Assembly: GCA_012517645.1 (NCBI GenBank) | Contig: JAAYUR010000209.1 | Location: forward strand, 1-5,533 | Source: Treponema sp. | GTDB taxonomy: Bacteria; Spirochaetota; Spirochaetia; Treponematales; UBA12059 | Direction of reading: 5' to 3' | Length of the DNA: 5,533 nt | Part shown: positions 3,701 to 5,533 of the stretch, piece after piece | How the letters are laid out: every line of letters starts with the position of its first letter | Numbering within the stretch: the first letter of the stretch is position 1 | The notes under the pieces: model-generated | Told to the model about the DNA's origin: nothing | The model's input: only the letters and a program-made list of their open reading frames with translations | Databases searched by the model: none | Program-made: the position numbers and the translations under genes

Positions 3701-5533
3701 CTACCCCGTGGGGCTTCCGCGTCTCCGGGCAGGTCGGGATCCGGGATCGGGCTTTCGACTCCGGGTGGAAGCGGGCCGGGTCCCGGGAATCCGGGTCGCC
3801 GTACCGGCCTTCGGTCCCGCCTCTCCGCGCTTCGGCCCATTCCGGGAACCGTCCCGGTCTTTGCTCGACTCTCGGGTCCCGCGCCTAGGTCTCGCCGCGG
3901 AGCCGTGCCGGGCCTCGCTCGACCTCTCCGCCCCGCGTCCCGGCGTTTCCTTGGGGGCATCCCGGGGCGGGGAAGCTTCGTCGGGGTTCCAAAATCCGCT
4001 CTTCCAATTGAACCGGCCTGTCTCGGGCAGGACGATTCCCTCCCGGGCGGCCTGGAACACCTGCTTGTACATGGGTTTGGCCAGCTCCATGTGGCCGAAG
4101 TCCAGAAGGAACTTTTCAAAGCCGTCCTTTTGAAGGAAGGGAACCCGGTCCGTCAAGGACATCGGCCGGGAGGGAACTACGGCGCTCCCGGTTCCGTCCT
4201 TCACCAGCTCGTAGGCGGTTCCCTCCTTGTCGGTGAAGTTCCGGAACCGATACTCCGAGGCCAGGTCGGACCGTATCGTGAATAGAGGGGGAAAGGAGAA
4301 CACCAGGGGCATGATGGCCCGGGGAGGTATCACCTCCGCGAGCTTCTGCAGGGCCTGCTTGGAGATCTCGTGGGGAGGTATCAGGCAGTCCACGCCGTTT
4401 TCGAACAGGAACACCGCCGCCCGGACGTTGAAGGCGTACAGCCAGGGGCCGGCGGCCAGGACGACTCCGCGGTTCTTGAGAAGGTTGAGATGTCCCAGGT
4501 TGTTGATCACGAAGTATCTCTGTCCCCGGGATATCCAATAGTCCAGCTCCGCAGAAAGCCATTCGGCGTCGCTCTCCGAAAAGAAGGGATCCAGCCAGAG
4601 GATCAGGGAATCCCGCTTGAACGGAACCTTGCTCTCCTCGGCCCGCAGATCCGCGGCGGTGCCGCGGTTCAGCCGGAGGGCCGCTTTCACGGGCCGCGCG
4701 GCCAGGAGGACGTGCAGGTCCGCGGCCCGTCCGACCAGGGCATAGATGCCCGGCGGGAAGACCTCCGCCTGGGGAGCGGGCGTCCGGGCGGCGGACGCCT
4801 GTCGGCCCCCCCGGGGGGCTGGGGCCCCCTCCCGCCGGGGCAGATCGCCCGAAGGCTTCGGGAACTCCACCCGGGGGGCGGAGTCGTAGCTGGGGAAACG
4901 CCGGAAGCGCTCCAGGTTGGAGGGCAGGACGGTCTTGTACCTTCGAGCCATGCTCCGGGTCTGTATCAGGTAGATCTGGTCGTTCTGGCGGAACGGAAGC
5001 TCCAGGCGCAGGTACATCCCCTCGGGTTTTCGCAGGACTTCCTTGACCTTGCCGGTCTCCCGGCCGGAATCGTCCGCCCGATGGACCCGCACGGAATCAC
5101 CTTCGGCGATCCCCTCGAAGGTATTGACCAGGGCCCAGCGTCCCTCGAGCTTTCCTTCAAAGGCCCGGACTTCCCGAATCCTTCCCAGGGGAATGCCCGT
5201 CCCTCCCGCCTGGTCCGGGCGGATGAAGTCGGGGGCCGCCGTGCCCTCGAACCAGTACGTGGTCTTGCGCCGGGCGAAATCGCTGCGGAGCATGGCCTGG
5301 GCTTTCGCCAAGGCGCGCTCGGGATCGAGTCTGTAGTTGTCGATCATGTACCGGTAGGCGCCCACCACGGTGCCGACGTACTCGGAGCTCTTCATGCGGC
5401 CCTCGATCTTGAGGGCCGAGACCCCCGCCTCCGCCAGGTCCGGCACCCGGGCGATCAGCTCCAGGTCGTCGGGAGAGAAGTAGTACCCCGTCTCCCGGTC
5501 GTTGGAGTAGAGACGGCGGCAGGCCTGGGCGCA
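3701..5533 (-). CDS. U32-family peptidase-like protein (RlhA/TrhP type), 5' end outside window, with basic C-terminal tail
   Basis: The C-terminal 610 residues are visible; the start lies beyond 5533. The fragment opens with CAQACRRLYSND, matching the conserved U32 CxQxCR motif whose cysteines ligate an Fe-S cluster in studied relatives (UbiU/UbiV), and continues to GVSALKIEGRMKSSEY at 37-52, a U32 hallmark. Residues 113-192 form a beta-rich domain (IPLGRIREV, GIAEGDSVRV, QNDQIYLIQ) of the type that follows U32 catalytic cores. After a Pro/Arg/Ala linker (228-258) comes a second alpha/beta region at about 260-515 (PPGIYALVGRAADLHVLLA, ILWLDPFF, VINNLGHLNLLK, LLDFGHMEL), ending GRFNWKSGFWNPDE. 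Though named peptidases, E. coli RlhA and TrhP act in hydroxylation of 23S rRNA and tRNA; which role applies here is unknown. Residues 520-610 are an unusual tail rich in Arg, Pro, Gly and Ser with 19 Arg, 5 Lys and 9 acidic residues, likely disordered. Reading frame and stop (TAG at 3703-3701) are intact. Confidence 0.9.
   Translation of the reverse strand, partial: CAQACRRLYSNDRETGYYFSPDDLELIARVPDLAEAGVSALKIEGRMKSSEYVGTVVGAYRYMIDNYRLDPERALAKAQAMLRSDFARRKTTYWFEGTAAPDFIRPDQAGGTGIPLGRIREVRAFEGKLEGRWALVNTFEGIAEGDSVRVHRADDSGRETGKVKEVLRKPEGMYLRLELPFRQNDQIYLIQTRSMARRYKTVLPSNLERFRRFPSYDSAPRVEFPKPSGDLPRREGAPAPRGGRQASAARTPAPQAEVFPPGIYALVGRAADLHVLLAARPVKAALRLNRGTAADLRAEESKVPFKRDSLILWLDPFFSESDAEWLSAELDYWISRGQRYFVINNLGHLNLLKNRGVVLAAGPWLYAFNVRAAVFLFENGVDCLIPPHEISKQALQKLAEVIPPRAIMPLVFSFPPLFTIRSDLASEYRFRNFTDKEGTAYELVKDGTGSAVVPSRPMSLTDRVPFLQKDGFEKFLLDFGHMELAKPMYKQVFQAAREGIVLPETGRFNWKSGFWNPDEASPPRDAPKETPGRGAERSSEARHGSAARPRRGTRESSKDRDGSRNGPKRGEAGPKAGTATRIPGTRPASTRSRKPDPGSRPARRRGSPTG
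3827..3934 (-). repeat. Imperfect 54-base tandem duplication inside the U32 gene tail
   Basis: Two adjacent 54-base units (3881-3934 and 3827-3880) encode 18-residue segments GAERSSEARHGSAARPRR and GTRESSKDRDGSRNGPKR. G, SS, R, GS, P and R recur at the same positions, and the DNA keeps GCTCGA (plus strand) at 3917-3922 and 3863-3868, exactly 54 bases apart. This suggests the basic tail grew by duplication that preserved frame; divergence between units indicates it is not recent. Confidence 0.5.

Noticed and set aside
3672..4133. Plus-strand frame over the U32 tail, an alternative explanation for that region
   Set aside because: Low-complexity translation with no ribosome binding site. The minus-strand frame is continuous with a conserved U32 domain, so it is the real coding strand.
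1..5533. Search for a defence, mobile or CRISPR system
   Set aside because: No direct-repeat arrays, transposase, integrase, toxin-antitoxin pair, nuclease or helicase is encoded; the genes are ordinary housekeeping, envelope and regulatory types.

Overview
The window looks like a chromosomal segment of a GC-rich spirochaete (Spirochaetota, probably Spirochaetia). The best evidence is the single-stranded DNA-binding protein and the U32-family protein, whose sequences resemble my recollection of Treponema/Spirochaeta homologues; no database search was possible, so this placement is an inference. The DNA is strongly GC-rich except for short AT-rich stretches that coincide with promoters. Genes are densely packed and six of the seven lie on the minus strand. 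There is no tRNA, rRNA, CRISPR array, transposase or attachment site.

Layout from left to right. (a) 1-149, minus: the first 49 codons of a MotA/TolQ/ExbB-type proton channel subunit, running off the left edge. (b) 193-543, minus: an alpha/beta hydrolase cut off after its oxyanion-hole region, lacking the nucleophile, acid and catalytic His, so called a gene remnant. (c) 536-1153, minus: a PadR-family repressor whose stop overlaps the remnant's GTG start. Its promoter carries a perfect ATGT-N8-ACAT inverted repeat, the classical PadR operator form, between -35 and -10. (d) 1277-2017, minus: a predicted lipoprotein with an NlpC/P60-like cysteine peptidase domain and an EF-hand-like acidic loop just before the catalytic His. 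(e) 2018-2247: a divergent intergenic region with a possible leaderless promoter on the left and GC-rich hairpins upstream of ssb on the right. (f) 2248-2646, plus: ssb. (g) 2647-2799: the convergent gap, with a strong intrinsic terminator oriented for the minus strand. (h) 2800-3564, minus: an IclR-family regulator behind an AT-rich promoter with small palindromes. (i) 3701-5533, minus: most of a U32-family (RlhA/TrhP-like, 'collagenase-like') protein, whose 5' end lies beyond the right edge and which ends in an unusual 91-residue basic, disordered tail containing an 18-residue imperfect duplication.

The genes do not form one pathway. padR and the hydrolase remnant were probably an autoregulated operon whose enzyme has decayed, while the channel gene just downstream appears to have its own promoter within and after the remnant's 3' end. 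ssb stands alone, without the rpsF/rpsR neighbours found in many bacteria. I see no convincing new defence or mobile system. The most unusual signals are the truncated regulator-enzyme operon with its intact operator, the basic tail on the U32 protein, and the structured DNA around the ssb start.
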